Of a stretch of 64,000 nt of DNA, positions 34,562-43,031 are shown in pieces. The notes beneath the pieces are model-generated. The model made no database searches. It was not told where the DNA came from and saw nothing but the letters and a program-made list of their open reading frames with translations. How positions within the stretch are numbered: position 1 is the stretch's first letter; every line of letters begins with the position of its first letter. Where the stretch lies: positions 427,068 through 491,067 of the forward strand of contig NZ_JAKKUT010000001.1 of NCBI RefSeq assembly GCF_029582805.1. Direction: 5' to 3'. Both the position numbers and the translations under genes were made by a program. This stretch comes from Candidatus Synechococcus calcipolaris G9 (lineage in GTDB: Bacteria > Cyanobacteriota > Cyanobacteriia > Thermosynechococcales > Thermosynechococcaceae).

Positions 34562-35107
34562 ATGAAACGCTTCAAACATCAGTTTATTTCAGCCCTTGTC
34601 CTCTCAAGTCTATCTTTGGCATTACCGGCGAAGGCCATAGAATTCCCTAGTGGTGAAACTGCCTTTGCAAGCCCTCCTGCCCTAGTGAGTGCCATCACTC
34701 CCACCAATGAGCGTGGTATTTGGGGCCCAACCTACTACTTCACACTCACTGTTCCTGAGACAGCGGGAGTACCCGTTCAGGCAGTCAAAATTAGCCAAGG
34801 AACCAATCAAGAAACTATTCATTTTATTGGCCACGAAAGTCGGGCCTTCCAGGGAACTCGCCAGGCCCAGGGAACTTCGATTCCACTCATGAGTATAGGC
34901 GGCCCAGATTTAGATCCCCAGGAAACCCTAGTGGTATTTGAGCAGCCCATCATGCCAGGTAGTACGGCCACAATTGCCCTCAAAGCTCAGCGGAATCCCG
35001 AATTTTCTGGAACCTATGTGTTAGGAATGACAGCAATTCCCGTAGGGGACAATGGTCGGCCCCAGTTCCTTGGCTATCAACAAATTTCAATCTACGGCGA
35101 TCTCTAG
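34562..35107 (+). CDS. DUF2808 exported protein
   Basis: A 181-residue exported protein. A signal peptide (MKRFKHQFISALVLSSLSLALPAKA) is followed by a beta-rich domain with IEFPSGETAFASPPALVSAI, YYFTLTVPETAGVPVQAVKI and NPEFSGTYVLGMTAIPVG, the DUF2808 pattern. These cyanobacterial proteins are often strongly regulated by environmental signals. A ribosome site (CGGAGAACACC) precedes the ATG. The promoter carries the same direct-repeat operator as the redox cassette, so the two are probably co-regulated. Function unknown. Confidence 0.87.
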   Translation: MKRFKHQFISALVLSSLSLALPAKAIEFPSGETAFASPPALVSAITPTNERGIWGPTYYFTLTVPETAGVPVQAVKISQGTNQETIHFIGHESRAFQGTRQAQGTSIPLMSIGGPDLDPQETLVVFEQPIMPGSTATIALKAQRNPEFSGTYVLGMTAIPVGDNGRPQFLGYQQISIYGDL

Positions 35108-35137
35108 TTGTTCCTGTTAGCTAGTTGTTCCTGTTAG
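35104..35137. repeat. Exact two-copy tandem repeat, 17-bp unit
   Basis: CTAGTTGTTCCTGTTAG occurs twice head to tail (35104-35120 and 35121-35137). The first copy overlaps the stop codon of the DUF2808 gene. Confidence 0.88.
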
Positions 35138-35245
35138 GGACTATTTCCGCCCATTAGTTTCATATCTTCAATCCTCTCTTCGATCCTCAAACATCTTTTA
35201 TCATTAGCTCAGAATCTATCCTTGGTTCTTGAGCTATTTTTCTAG

Positions 35246-35920
35246 CTAATCACGTAGAACATAGCCTACACCACGAATGGTATGGATTAAGCGTTGAGGA
35301 TTTTTTGCTTCTAGTTTAATTCGTAAGGCACGAATATATACTTCAATAATGTTTGACTCTCCCATAAAGTCATATTTCCATACATGCTCTAAAATTTGAT
35401 CACGAGTCATGACTTGGCGAGGATGGCGAAGAAGAAATTCTAGGAGATCAAACTCTTTTGCCGTTAGATCAATGGGTTGATCGGCTCGGTAAACTTCACG
35501 GGTTAGACAGTTTAATCGTAAATCTTCAAATTCATAGGTTTCAGGATCACTTGATTCGTTGCGCCGCAGTTGTGCCTTTACCCGTGCTAATAATTCTTCC
35601 ATGCTAAAGGGCTTGGTTACATAGTCATCGGCTCCAGCATTCAGGCCTGTGACGCGATCGGGAATATCGTCCTTTGCCGTTAGCATGATAATGGGAATTT
35701 TCTCCCCGGTACTGCGTAGACGTAAACAGAGATCTAAGCCAGAAACACCGGGCAACATCCAATCTAAAATTAGTAAATCTGGTTGGAGGTTGCGGGCTTG
35801 GACTAAGCCATCCATTCCGTTGGCCACTGTTGTTACGGTATAGCCTTCGAGCTTTAATTCAGAAGAAATGAAGCCAGCCAATTTGGGATCATCTTCAATG
35901 ACAAGGATGTGGTGGGTCAT
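35246..35920 (-). CDS. OmpR-family response regulator
   Basis: A 224-residue two-domain regulator. The receiver (1-120) has HILVIEDDPKLAGF, phospho-Asp D53 in LLILDWMLPG, IIMLTAKDD and the lysine in VTKPFSMEELLARV. The DNA-binding winged helix (about 128-222) has LTAKEFDLLEFLLRHPRQVMTRDQILEHVWKYDF and RLIHTIRGVGYVLRD. It overlaps the upstream kinase by 4 bp, so the pair is an operon. OmpR-class proteins bind direct repeats about 10-11 bp apart, matching the two TCATCT-N5-TCATCT sites flanking this gene region. I infer it controls both. Confidence 0.93.
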   Translation of the reverse strand: MTHHILVIEDDPKLAGFISSELKLEGYTVTTVANGMDGLVQARNLQPDLLILDWMLPGVSGLDLCLRLRSTGEKIPIIMLTAKDDIPDRVTGLNAGADDYVTKPFSMEELLARVKAQLRRNESSDPETYEFEDLRLNCLTREVYRADQPIDLTAKEFDLLEFLLRHPRQVMTRDQILEHVWKYDFMGESNIIEVYIRALRIKLEAKNPQRLIHTIRGVGYVLRD

Positions 35921-37365
35921 TTAGGGGGTATCCAAATAGGGATCATGATTGTAAAAATACTGCCTTCCTGGGGGCTAGATCGCAGGGTAATGCGGCCCTG
36001 CATTCCTTCGACTAAGCTTTTGGCGATCGCCAGGCCCAAACCAGTACCATCCCGTGAGCGGGTCATGGATTCATCTACCCGGTAGAATCGTTCAAAGATC
36101 CGTTGCTGATGGGGGAAGGGAATACCAATGCCATGATCTTGAATATGAATGAGGGCCCATTTTTCCTTTTTTTCTAACACCAAGTCAATGGGTTCCTCTG
36201 GTTCAGAATATTTAATCGCATTATCGACTAAGTTAATAAGCACCTGTTGTAGTCGATCTTGATCGGCACAGACGACAATATCTTCTTGAGTGATTAATAA
36301 ATTGATTTGACGATGACTCACTTTTTGACTCATGGCAGCAACTTCAGCAACCAAGGTATTCAAAATCACTGGGGCAAGCCGAAAATGTAAATGGCCGTTA
36401 TCAACTCGCGCAAGATCCAGTAAATCCTGAAGCATACGGATGGTGCGTTCGGTTTCTGCGGTTGCCGTTTCCAGGGCGTGTTGTTGATAGGTGTTCAAAT
36501 TTGTACCCCGATGGAGTAAGCTTCTGAGGTAGCCGACGACAACGGTGAGGGGGGTTCGCAATTCATGGGATACATTACCAACAAATTGCTGTTGTTGCTC
36601 CCAAGCCCCGGATAGGCGAAATAACATTTCATTAAATGATTTGGCTAGGCCTAAAATTTCATCGGGGGCGCGATTGAGTTCTAGTTTGGCTCCCTTCAAG
36701 TCATCGGCGGAAATAGCACTGGCAACCTGGCTCATCTGCTCTAGGGGTTCCATGGCTTTACAAATTCGTTTGGAAATGGCCGCAATCAGAATGGCGATCG
36801 CCAAGAAACTCACCCACAGGAGTCGCCATAGGCCGGCATTTAATTTTTGTTGATCTTCAGTAATGTCTTGCACCAGGTAAAGTTTGCCAAAGGATTCCCC
36901 GGCTAAATTCAAGGGGGTTCCACACAACACAATATCGCGATCGCCAAAACGAACCACTTGGGGACGTTCAGGAATATTAGCCAAGGTATGTACCTGACGA
37001 ATCGTTGGGGAGGCCGGTTCAAGATGGGGAGAATGGGCTAACAGGTTTCCCTCTGGACTTTCCACCCAAATGGCTAATCCGGGGCTGGCCACTCGATGAA
37101 TCGTTTGTTCTAAACCGGTTTCCACTTGGTCAAAGTCACTATAAAGCTCCAATTGCTCTGGAAAACGCATGGCAATGTATTCTAGGGTTTGTTTGTGGCC
37201 AGCTACCAGGTTTTGCTCTAGTTGCCAACCCGCCCAAACCGTGACACTACCCAGGCCAAGAATCGACAGGATGACGAGTTCTAGGGTCAGCCTAAATTGC
37301 AAGGAGGAGGTAGAAAGTTGCCTACGGGAAAAACGGCGAAGGATACTGGAAAGGATCGGATGCAT
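35917..37365 (-). CDS. Membrane sensor histidine kinase, operon partner of the regulator
   Basis: A 482-residue kinase. The first helix (LTLELVILSILGLGSVTVWAGW) and the second (LLWVSFLAIAILIAAISKRI) enclose a periplasmic sensor of about 130 residues. A HAMP-like segment with PLEQMSQVASAISADDLKGA follows. GNVSHELRTPLTVVVGYLRSLL (phospho-His about 265), LINLVDNAIKYSEPEEP, IQDHGIGIPFPHQQRIFERFYR and GTGLGLAIAKSLV complete the transmitter. Its stop overlaps the regulator start (ATGA-type, 35917-35920). It is transcribed divergently from the redox cassette. A TCATCT half-site also lies in this strand's leader (37444-37439). Confidence 0.92.
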   Translation of the reverse strand: MHPILSSILRRFSRRQLSTSSLQFRLTLELVILSILGLGSVTVWAGWQLEQNLVAGHKQTLEYIAMRFPEQLELYSDFDQVETGLEQTIHRVASPGLAIWVESPEGNLLAHSPHLEPASPTIRQVHTLANIPERPQVVRFGDRDIVLCGTPLNLAGESFGKLYLVQDITEDQQKLNAGLWRLLWVSFLAIAILIAAISKRICKAMEPLEQMSQVASAISADDLKGAKLELNRAPDEILGLAKSFNEMLFRLSGAWEQQQQFVGNVSHELRTPLTVVVGYLRSLLHRGTNLNTYQQHALETATAETERTIRMLQDLLDLARVDNGHLHFRLAPVILNTLVAEVAAMSQKVSHRQINLLITQEDIVVCADQDRLQQVLINLVDNAIKYSEPEEPIDLVLEKKEKWALIHIQDHGIGIPFPHQQRIFERFYRVDESMTRSRDGTGLGLAIAKSLVEGMQGRITLRSSPQEGSIFTIMIPIWIPPK

Positions 37366-37678
37366 AGGATAGGTTCAAGATTTTTGATTCTACTGTATAG
37401 AATTTTGCCCTAGGGTGAATGACTCGGGACTAAAGCTAAGATGAATTTTCGCTGAAAATGTGAAGGACGCACCCGATGGGTTTTGACTATGAATTGGGTG
37501 AACTGGGGTGGCGACATCGAGGGGAAGGTTTTTTATCTGTTCCCTAGGCGATCTTCATCTGAGACTCATCTTCCTTGAATTTAATAGAGCCTAAGGGAGC
37601 TTAGACAGGATTGTGGCGATCGCAGGTTCTTGGCTCCCCCATCACTCACGTATATTTTTAGTTTGAGGAACCCCATTG
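37366..37678. other. Divergent control region between kinase and redox cassette
   Basis: This 313-bp stretch has no gene. It holds one full direct-repeat operator (37553-37573), a single TCATCT on the reverse strand (37444-37439) with degenerate neighbours at 11-bp steps, a TAATAG -10-like sequence (37582-37587) and the GAGGAA ribosome site (37663-37668) of the lipoprotein gene. The degenerate reverse-strand half-site could allow weaker autoregulation of the kinase/regulator operon. Confidence 0.45.
37553..37573 (+). promoter_or_regulatory. Candidate response-regulator operator (TCATCT-N5-TCATCT), redox cassette promoter
   Basis: TCATCT at 37555-37560 and 37566-37571, again 11 bp start to start, within a 21-bp block identical at 20 positions to the DUF2808 site (34491-34511). 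A TAATAG -10-like sequence starts 10 bp after the second repeat, the same geometry as the other site. The lipoprotein start codon is at 37679. Confidence 0.7.
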
Positions 37679-38257
37679 ATGAAAATTCGATATTTTTCGT
37701 TTCTCGTCCTAGTCTCCCTTTTAGGTCTGGGTGGCTTTACCGCCTGTGGCAATCCCTCTGCCTCCACCGATGAAACGTCAACCATTTCCCAGGCCGATCC
37801 CTGTGCATCAAAGGATCCCTGCGCTGGTAAAGACCCCTGTGCCGGAATGAACCCCTGTGCATCAAAGGATCCCTGCGCTAGTAAAGATCCCTGTGCCGGT
37901 AAATCCATTGGTGGCCCCCTTGCGGCCCAGGTTCAGGGTAAACCCGTTGTCGTCGATATTTTTGCCACTTGGTGTCCGGCCTGTACAAACATTGCCCCCA
38001 CCTTAGAAACCCTGAAAACGGATTACGGAGATCAAATTACGTTTGTGGTATTAGATGTGAGTAATCCTGCCACCACCGCCGCAGCGGAAGCCAAGGCCAA
38101 AGAACTCGGGTTAAGTGACTTTTTGGCTGCCAACAAAACCCAAACAGGCATGGTGACAATCATTGAACCAGAAACCGGTCGAATTCTGGCCCAACACCGC
38201 AATAATCCCAACCTGGCAGATTACACCAAGGTACTTGACACTGCCACCACCCAGTAA
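37679..38257 (+). CDS. Thioredoxin-like lipoprotein with six DPCA[S/G]K repeats
   Basis: A 192-residue lipoprotein. The signal peptide ends in GLGGFTAC, with Cys23 as the lipidation site. Residues 40-75 are six consecutive six-residue repeats (DPCASK, DPCAGK, DPCAGM, NPCASK, DPCASK, DPCAGK), giving six cysteines at exact six-residue steps. The thioredoxin-like domain follows with VVVDIFATWCPACTNIAPTL (C99/C102), TFVVLDVSNP and VTIIEPETGRILAQH. The resolving CxxC is intact, so it is likely a membrane-tethered thiol oxidoreductase. The Cys repeat could bind a soft metal or relay electrons; this is inference. The start is the ATG at 37679, not the TTG before it. Confidence 0.88.
   Translation: MKIRYFSFLVLVSLLGLGGFTACGNPSASTDETSTISQADPCASKDPCAGKDPCAGMNPCASKDPCASKDPCAGKSIGGPLAAQVQGKPVVVDIFATWCPACTNIAPTLETLKTDYGDQITFVVLDVSNPATTAAAEAKAKELGLSDFLAANKTQTGMVTIIEPETGRILAQHRNNPNLADYTKVLDTATTQ
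37796..37903 (+). repeat. Six 18-bp units encoding DPCAxK, arranged as a 54-bp duplication
   Basis: The Cys-repeat region is six 18-bp units. Units 1-3 (37796-37849) and 4-6 (37850-37903) are near-identical at the DNA level, so the array grew by one three-unit duplication. Unit 3's last codon is ATG (Met) and unit 4 begins with AAC (Asn), the only departures from the DPCA[S/G]K pattern. Confidence 0.9.
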
Positions 38258-38270
38258 CCGCCTGTTACCC

Positions 38271-38298
38271 ACGTAAACCTGAACACGTAAACCTGAAC
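38271..38298. repeat. Exact two-copy tandem repeat, 14-bp unit
   Basis: ACGTAAACCTGAAC occurs twice head to tail (38271-38284 and 38285-38298) between the lipoprotein and ccdA-like genes. Confidence 0.85.
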
Positions 38299-38356
38299 TT
38301 GCTTCCTAACTTCCTTGATTCGTTGCCGATGTGCCCTTCCATCTAGGACTCTATTT

Positions 38357-39232
38357 ATGATACCTCCTCCAAAATCTTCCCCTGAAGAGGCGATCGCCCC
38401 TCACACCTCACCCCCCTCCAAAGCCTCTAAAACCAAACAAAAATGGATTCTTTATGGCGGTCTAGGATTACTGGCCCTAGTCCTAGTGATCACCCTGGGT
38501 TCAACCCTTGGCCACCCCCTAGAGCGGGCCATTTCAATCGTGGAAAACTCCTACCAGAAGTGGTTCGATCAGCAGGATACCACCAATCCTTTAGTGCTAT
38601 TGCCGCTGGCCTTTTTAGGGGGCGTATTGGCCAGCATCTCACCTTGCATCCTGGGTCTTTTACCCGTCAATTTGAGTTACATTGGTACCCTGAAAATTAA
38701 ATCTCGCTGGGATGCCTTCACAAAAGCAGGCTTATTTGTTTTAGGTGCTGTAACCATCTTGAGCTTATTTGGACTAGTCTCCTCCTTTGCTGGAGCCGTG
38801 ATGGTGGAATATCGGGGCTATATCAATATTACGGTGGGACTCATTATGGCGGTGATGGGACTATGGCTCATGGGAGTTATCCAGATTCCGTTGCCGCAAT
38901 TAAATCTGAATTTACCCCAAAAAGCTGGCCCCTACGGCGTGGGTCTAACCTTTGCTCTAGTGAGTTCCCCCTGTGCCAGTCCCGTCCTCTTTGCCGTTTT
39001 AGCGGCGGCGGCAGCTACCGGTTCCCAACTATTAGGCACACTGACGATGGTGAGCTACGCCTTGGGATATACCATTCTTATTTTCTTAGCCAGTCTTTTT
39101 ACGGCCCTAGCTAAACAGAGTAATAAATTACTCAAGCATTCGGAAACAATTATTCGTTTAGGAAGTATCGCCTTAATCATGACCGGGGCATACTACCTGT
39201 TCACGGGAACCAAATGGTTTATGGGAGTTTAG
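38357..39232 (+). CDS. CcdA-family thiol-disulfide electron transporter
   Basis: A 291-residue membrane protein of the CcdA/DsbD-beta family. After a cytosolic Pro/Lys-rich N-terminus and one helix comes the six-helix core. Conserved cysteines sit in ASISPCILGLLPVNL (C97) and LVSSPCASPVLFAVL, the pair that carries electrons across the membrane. The family moves reducing power from cytosolic thioredoxin to periplasmic or lumenal CxxC proteins. The start is the ATG at 38357; an upstream frame adds 14 unlikely residues. It lies between the thioredoxin-like lipoprotein and a cytosolic thioredoxin, which are natural acceptor and donor. Confidence 0.9.
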   Translation: MIPPPKSSPEEAIAPHTSPPSKASKTKQKWILYGGLGLLALVLVITLGSTLGHPLERAISIVENSYQKWFDQQDTTNPLVLLPLAFLGGVLASISPCILGLLPVNLSYIGTLKIKSRWDAFTKAGLFVLGAVTILSLFGLVSSFAGAVMVEYRGYINITVGLIMAVMGLWLMGVIQIPLPQLNLNLPQKAGPYGVGLTFALVSSPCASPVLFAVLAAAAATGSQLLGTLTMVSYALGYTILIFLASLFTALAKQSNKLLKHSETIIRLGSIALIMTGAYYLFTGTKWFMGV

Positions 39233-39236
39233 TTTT

Positions 39237-39578
39237 ATGTTTGAACCGATTTCAGATACTGCACCACCAATGAAGGGTCAAAAGTTGCTAGCCCACCTGC
39301 AACAAACAACCGATCAGCCAATTTTGGTGAAATTTGTGGCCCCCCACTGTGCCGCGTGTAAAACCCTAGCCCCAGTGTTAGAGCAACTGATGGAGCAACA
39401 CCAGGATAATCTCCATCTAGTAACGATTGACATCACCCAGGAGCCAGAATTAGCCATGGATTTAGGGGTACGCACAGCCCCCACTGTGGTGCTATTTGCA
39501 AAGGAAACTCTGCGGGGTAAAGTGGATGGCTTAAAACCTAAAAACGTGTACTCAGACTTAGTGGAAGCCCTGTTGTGA
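39237..39578 (+). CDS. Thioredoxin-family protein with HCAAC active site
   Basis: A 113-residue soluble thioredoxin fold: QPILVKFVAPHCAACKTLAPVLEQL (C38/C41), LVTIDITQEPELAMDLGVRTAPTVVLF with the cis-proline in TAPT. The usual WCGPC is replaced by HCAAC, which would change its redox potential. No signal peptide is present. It starts 4 bp after the ccdA-like stop and is the likely cytosolic electron donor to the CcdA-like transporter. Confidence 0.88.
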   Translation: MFEPISDTAPPMKGQKLLAHLQQTTDQPILVKFVAPHCAACKTLAPVLEQLMEQHQDNLHLVTIDITQEPELAMDLGVRTAPTVVLFAKETLRGKVDGLKPKNVYSDLVEALL

Positions 39579-39643
39579 TTTTTAATGTGATGAGGTCAAA
39601 CAACCTTTGCGATAAATCGTTGCAGTGATTGAGGGTCATACCC

Positions 39644-40624
39644 ATGAAATGTCTATTTAGAAAACTACTGATTGGTAGCTCCATATCCATGTTTTTTCTC
39701 ATTCTTTTTAGCCTTCGTTTTGGGGAACAGACTAAGTTTGAATTAACAAGTCATGGACAAGAAAATTTCAACTTGAGTCAAGCCCAGCCAACAACGCCGA
39801 GGATTCATCCACGGGATCTGCTAGAGGGCGGCCCCCCCAAAGATGGGATTCCCAGTATTGATACCCCACGGTTTGATACGGCCCAGACAACCCCTTTCTC
39901 CCCGAAAGAACTGGTAATTGGTGTGGTGGTCAATGGTGAAGCCCGCGCCTATCCCTTTGGTATTCTCAACTGGCACGAAATTGTCAATGATCGGGTCGGA
40001 GATGTCAATATTACGGTTTCCTACTGCCCCCTATGTGACACAGGCGTTGTTTTTGAGCGTGGTAACACCACCTACGGCGTATCGGGTAAATTATTTCAAA
40101 GTTGTTTGGTGATGTACGACCGTGAAGATGATACATATTATGCCCAACCTTGGGCCTTGGGGATTATGGGCCCGGAGGTGAATCGTTCCCTAGCCCGCAT
40201 CCCCGGAGTGAAAACCACCTTAAAACAATGGTTAGCCCAGCACCCAGAGAGTCAAATTCTATCCACAGAAACGGGTTATCAACGGGATTACTTTCGCTAT
40301 CCTTACCGAGATTACTACACCAGTAGCCAACTCATCTTTCCTGTCCGCAATCAAGGCCAGCGGGACTTACACCCCAAGGCAATTGTCAGTTATATCTGGG
40401 AGGCAGATCAGCAGACACCCACAAACGAATTTTCGGGAGCTAGTCATCAATTTTCCCATGGTGAATTAAAGCAGGTGGGAACGCAAGTGATTGATTTTAA
40501 TGGCCGTCAGATTCGGGGGCGTTGGCATCCCCAGAAGGAAACCGTCATTGTTGAAGAATTAGATGGAACGGTCATTCCAAGTACGACAGCCTTTGCATTT
40601 GTTTTCCCAGCATTTTTTAACTAA
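39644..40624 (+). CDS. DUF3179 exported protein with CPLC motif
   Basis: A 326-residue protein. A signal peptide (KCLFRKLLIGSSISMFFLILFSL) is followed by DUF3179 with PRDLLEGGPPKDGIPSI, VVNGEARAYPFGILNWHEIVND, NITVSYCPLCDTGVVFER and KLFQSCLVMYDRE. The family is found in bacteria and archaea, and its role is unknown. The CPLC and later Cys suggest a thiol or metal site served by the redox proteins around it. The start is the ATG at 39644 with GAGGG upstream; the TTG at 39629 is less likely. Confidence 0.87.
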   Translation: MKCLFRKLLIGSSISMFFLILFSLRFGEQTKFELTSHGQENFNLSQAQPTTPRIHPRDLLEGGPPKDGIPSIDTPRFDTAQTTPFSPKELVIGVVVNGEARAYPFGILNWHEIVNDRVGDVNITVSYCPLCDTGVVFERGNTTYGVSGKLFQSCLVMYDREDDTYYAQPWALGIMGPEVNRSLARIPGVKTTLKQWLAQHPESQILSTETGYQRDYFRYPYRDYYTSSQLIFPVRNQGQRDLHPKAIVSYIWEADQQTPTNEFSGASHQFSHGELKQVGTQVIDFNGRQIRGRWHPQKETVIVEELDGTVIPSTTAFAFVFPAFFN

Positions 40625-40697
40625 GTTTTTCAAGGTTTTTTAAGGCTTTTCAAGTTTTTAGTTTGTCTAAAGTTCTATACCCACGTTGGAGTATTCT

Positions 40698-41342
40698 ATG
40701 AGTTTTGCCACTGATTTAGCGACCCTGACCCAGAATATGCAACAGCAAATACCCACGGAGATCAAAGAAACCATGATGTCAGCCATGGCCGATCTGATGA
40801 ATTCAGGGTTGGGCGATCGCGCCCTAGGGATTGGGGATGGCATTCCCCGGTTCAGTCTGCCCAACGCATTGGGGGAAGTTGTCAATATTCAAGACTTACT
40901 CAACCATGGCCCTGTGATTATCTGCTTCTATCGGGGCGGCTGGTGTCCCTACTGCAACCTAGAATTACATGCCCTTGAGCAAACCCTGCCCCAATTCAAA
41001 GCTTTGGGTGCTAACCTAGTTGCAATTTCTCCCCAAACCCCAGATCACACCCTTTCTACCGTCGAAAAACAACAACTTTCCTTTGAGGTCTTGAGCGATC
41101 GCGGTAATCAGGTGGCGCGTCAATTTGGTCTAGTCTTTACCGTGCCGGAGATATTACGGCCGATTTACCAGCAGTTTGGTATTGATCTACCCGCTGCCAA
41201 TGGAGATGTTTCCTTTGAGTTACCCGTAGCTGCCACCTATGTGGTTAAGGCAGATGGCACGATCGCCCATGGATTTGTGAACGTGGATTATACCCAGCGT
41301 CAGGATCCTCAAGAGATTTTAGCTGTGTTGAAAAAAGTCTAG
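40698..41342 (+). CDS. Peroxiredoxin-like protein (AhpC/TSA) with WCPYC motif
   Basis: A 214-residue soluble protein. The Prx-like core is [46 protein letters not shown] (C83/C86), with [19 protein letters not shown] and [15 protein letters not shown]. It belongs to the CxxC-type 'redoxin' branch rather than classical Prx with TxxC. It starts at the ATG 40698 (GGAG upstream) and overlaps the convergent chlB end by 4 bp. It closes the redox cassette and is the likely cytosolic peroxidase or thiol oxidase. Confidence 0.88.
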   Translation: MSFATDLATLTQNMQQQIPTEIKETMMSAMADLMNSGLGDRALGIGDGIPRFSLPNALGEVVNIQDLLNHGPVIICFYRGGWCPYCNLELHALEQTLPQFKALGANLVAISPQTPDHTLSTVEKQQLSFEVLSDRGNQVARQFGLVFTVPEILRPIYQQFGIDLPAANGDVSFELPVAATYVVKADGTIAHGFVNVDYTQRQDPQEILAVLKKV

Positions 41343-42865
41343 GCTCCCACAGATTCCTTGGCGGCATAGAGAACTTCCACATTGATTTGGCTAATGCCGC
41401 GATCGCGGGCAAATTTTTCCGTGTTCCGTTTCACCTTGCCGCGGACAAAACCAGGAATCTTATTGAGTTCCGCTAGACCATCCTCAGTCCAGGCCAGATC
41501 CGACTCCGCTGAGATGCCCTTATGAATCACCTCTTTCGTATCATGCCCGCCAAAGATTTCTAAAAGGTGATCTTCCATGCCCAGGGTAAAGGAGTTGTAG
41601 ATCAAATCCACCAGTTGGTTGGTTCCTTCGTAGCCTAGGTAGGGGCGATAGCCAATGGGGAAGTTTTGAATATGAATGGGGGCGGCAATCACACCACAGG
41701 GAATATTTAAGCGTTTGCCCACATGACGCTCCATCTGGGTACCAAAGATGGCCGAAGGCTCTACCCGGGCGATCGCATCGCCAACTGCACCATGATCATC
41801 TGTAATCAATACCTCGTCACAGAAGTCTTGCACCTGCTCCTTGAACCAGTCGGCATCGTATTTACAATAGGTTCCGGCCCAAACCACATGGATGCCCATC
41901 TCCCGCGCGAGAACTTTGGTCAGGGCAGCGGCATGGGTATTATCGCCAAAGACCACCGCCTTTTTGCCCGTCAAATTTTGGCAGTCAATGGAGCGGGAAA
42001 ACCAAGCGGCCTGAGACACATGGGTCGTTTGTTCTTCAATGAATTTTTCATAATTGGCATCATGGCCCCGTTGATTCAAAATGCCTTGGATCGCCCGAAT
42101 GCAGCGCGCCGTTTCAACCACTCCCATGGGGGTAATATCCACGTAGGGCATATCAAAGTTTTTTTCTAAGTAGCGGGCGGTCATGCCACCAATTTCCCGG
42201 TAGGGGACTAGATTAAACCAGGCTTGGGGCAACTTGCACAGTTCGGTAACGGAGGCTCCATCGGGAATAACGGCATTGATCTGAATTCCCATATCCGCCA
42301 TTAGTTTTCGCAACTCACGGCAGTCATGCTGGTTATGAAAGCCAAGGGTCGTAATCCCAATAATATTGACGCTGGGCATTGCGGTTTTGGCTTGGGGTAG
42401 GGTGCCCTCTTTCGCTGCCTTATCCAGGTAGTACTGAACAATTTGATCTAGGGTGCGATCGGCGGCCTGGAGTTCATTCACCCGGTAATGGTTCACATCC
42501 GCCAGAATGACATCGGATTGGGTGGTTAAACTGGCTCGACTGACAAAGTTTTCCAGATCTTCTTGCAAAATACTAGAGGTACAGGTGGGGGTGAGGACAA
42601 TCAGATCCGGGTGTTCCTCGGCATCCTTGCGGGTAATATTGTCTACGACCTTTTCCTGGGAGCCACGGGCTAGGACATGGCGATCGACAATACTGGTCGT
42701 TACCGGCGTAAAGTTCCGCTCCCGCTCTAGCATCGATCGCATCACATTGAAATAGTCATCCCCAAGGGGAGCGTGCATGATCCCATGGACATTTTGAAAG
42801 GAACTGGCAATGCGGAGCGTACCTATGTGGGCCGGGCCAGCATACATCCAGTAGGCTAATTTCAT
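41339..42865 (-). CDS. chlB: Light-independent protochlorophyllide reductase subunit B
   Basis: A 508-residue ChlB that, with ChlN and ChlL, reduces protochlorophyllide in the dark. It begins [23 protein letters not shown] and contains [17 protein letters not shown] with the cluster Cys, [49 protein letters not shown] and [13 protein letters not shown]. It is nitrogenase-like and oxygen-sensitive. chlL and chlN are not in the window. It is convergent with the redox cassette, overlapping its last gene by 4 bp. Confidence 0.97.
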   Translation of the reverse strand: MKLAYWMYAGPAHIGTLRIASSFQNVHGIMHAPLGDDYFNVMRSMLERERNFTPVTTSIVDRHVLARGSQEKVVDNITRKDAEEHPDLIVLTPTCTSSILQEDLENFVSRASLTTQSDVILADVNHYRVNELQAADRTLDQIVQYYLDKAAKEGTLPQAKTAMPSVNIIGITTLGFHNQHDCRELRKLMADMGIQINAVIPDGASVTELCKLPQAWFNLVPYREIGGMTARYLEKNFDMPYVDITPMGVVETARCIRAIQGILNQRGHDANYEKFIEEQTTHVSQAAWFSRSIDCQNLTGKKAVVFGDNTHAAALTKVLAREMGIHVVWAGTYCKYDADWFKEQVQDFCDEVLITDDHGAVGDAIARVEPSAIFGTQMERHVGKRLNIPCGVIAAPIHIQNFPIGYRPYLGYEGTNQLVDLIYNSFTLGMEDHLLEIFGGHDTKEVIHKGISAESDLAWTEDGLAELNKIPGFVRGKVKRNTEKFARDRGISQINVEVLYAAKESVGA

Positions 42866-43031
42866 GCTTCAACTCCTAAACCAAGTGAGGATCAAATATA
42901 AATAAATGGGGATAGCTAGGCAGATCCTACCAAGGCCCTGTTACCAAGGTGGGAATATTACAGTGTTGATCGTGTTTCGTGATATTTCTTAATTTTAGGG
43001 ATTGTAAATCTAGGGTTTGGGGGATGGGCAG

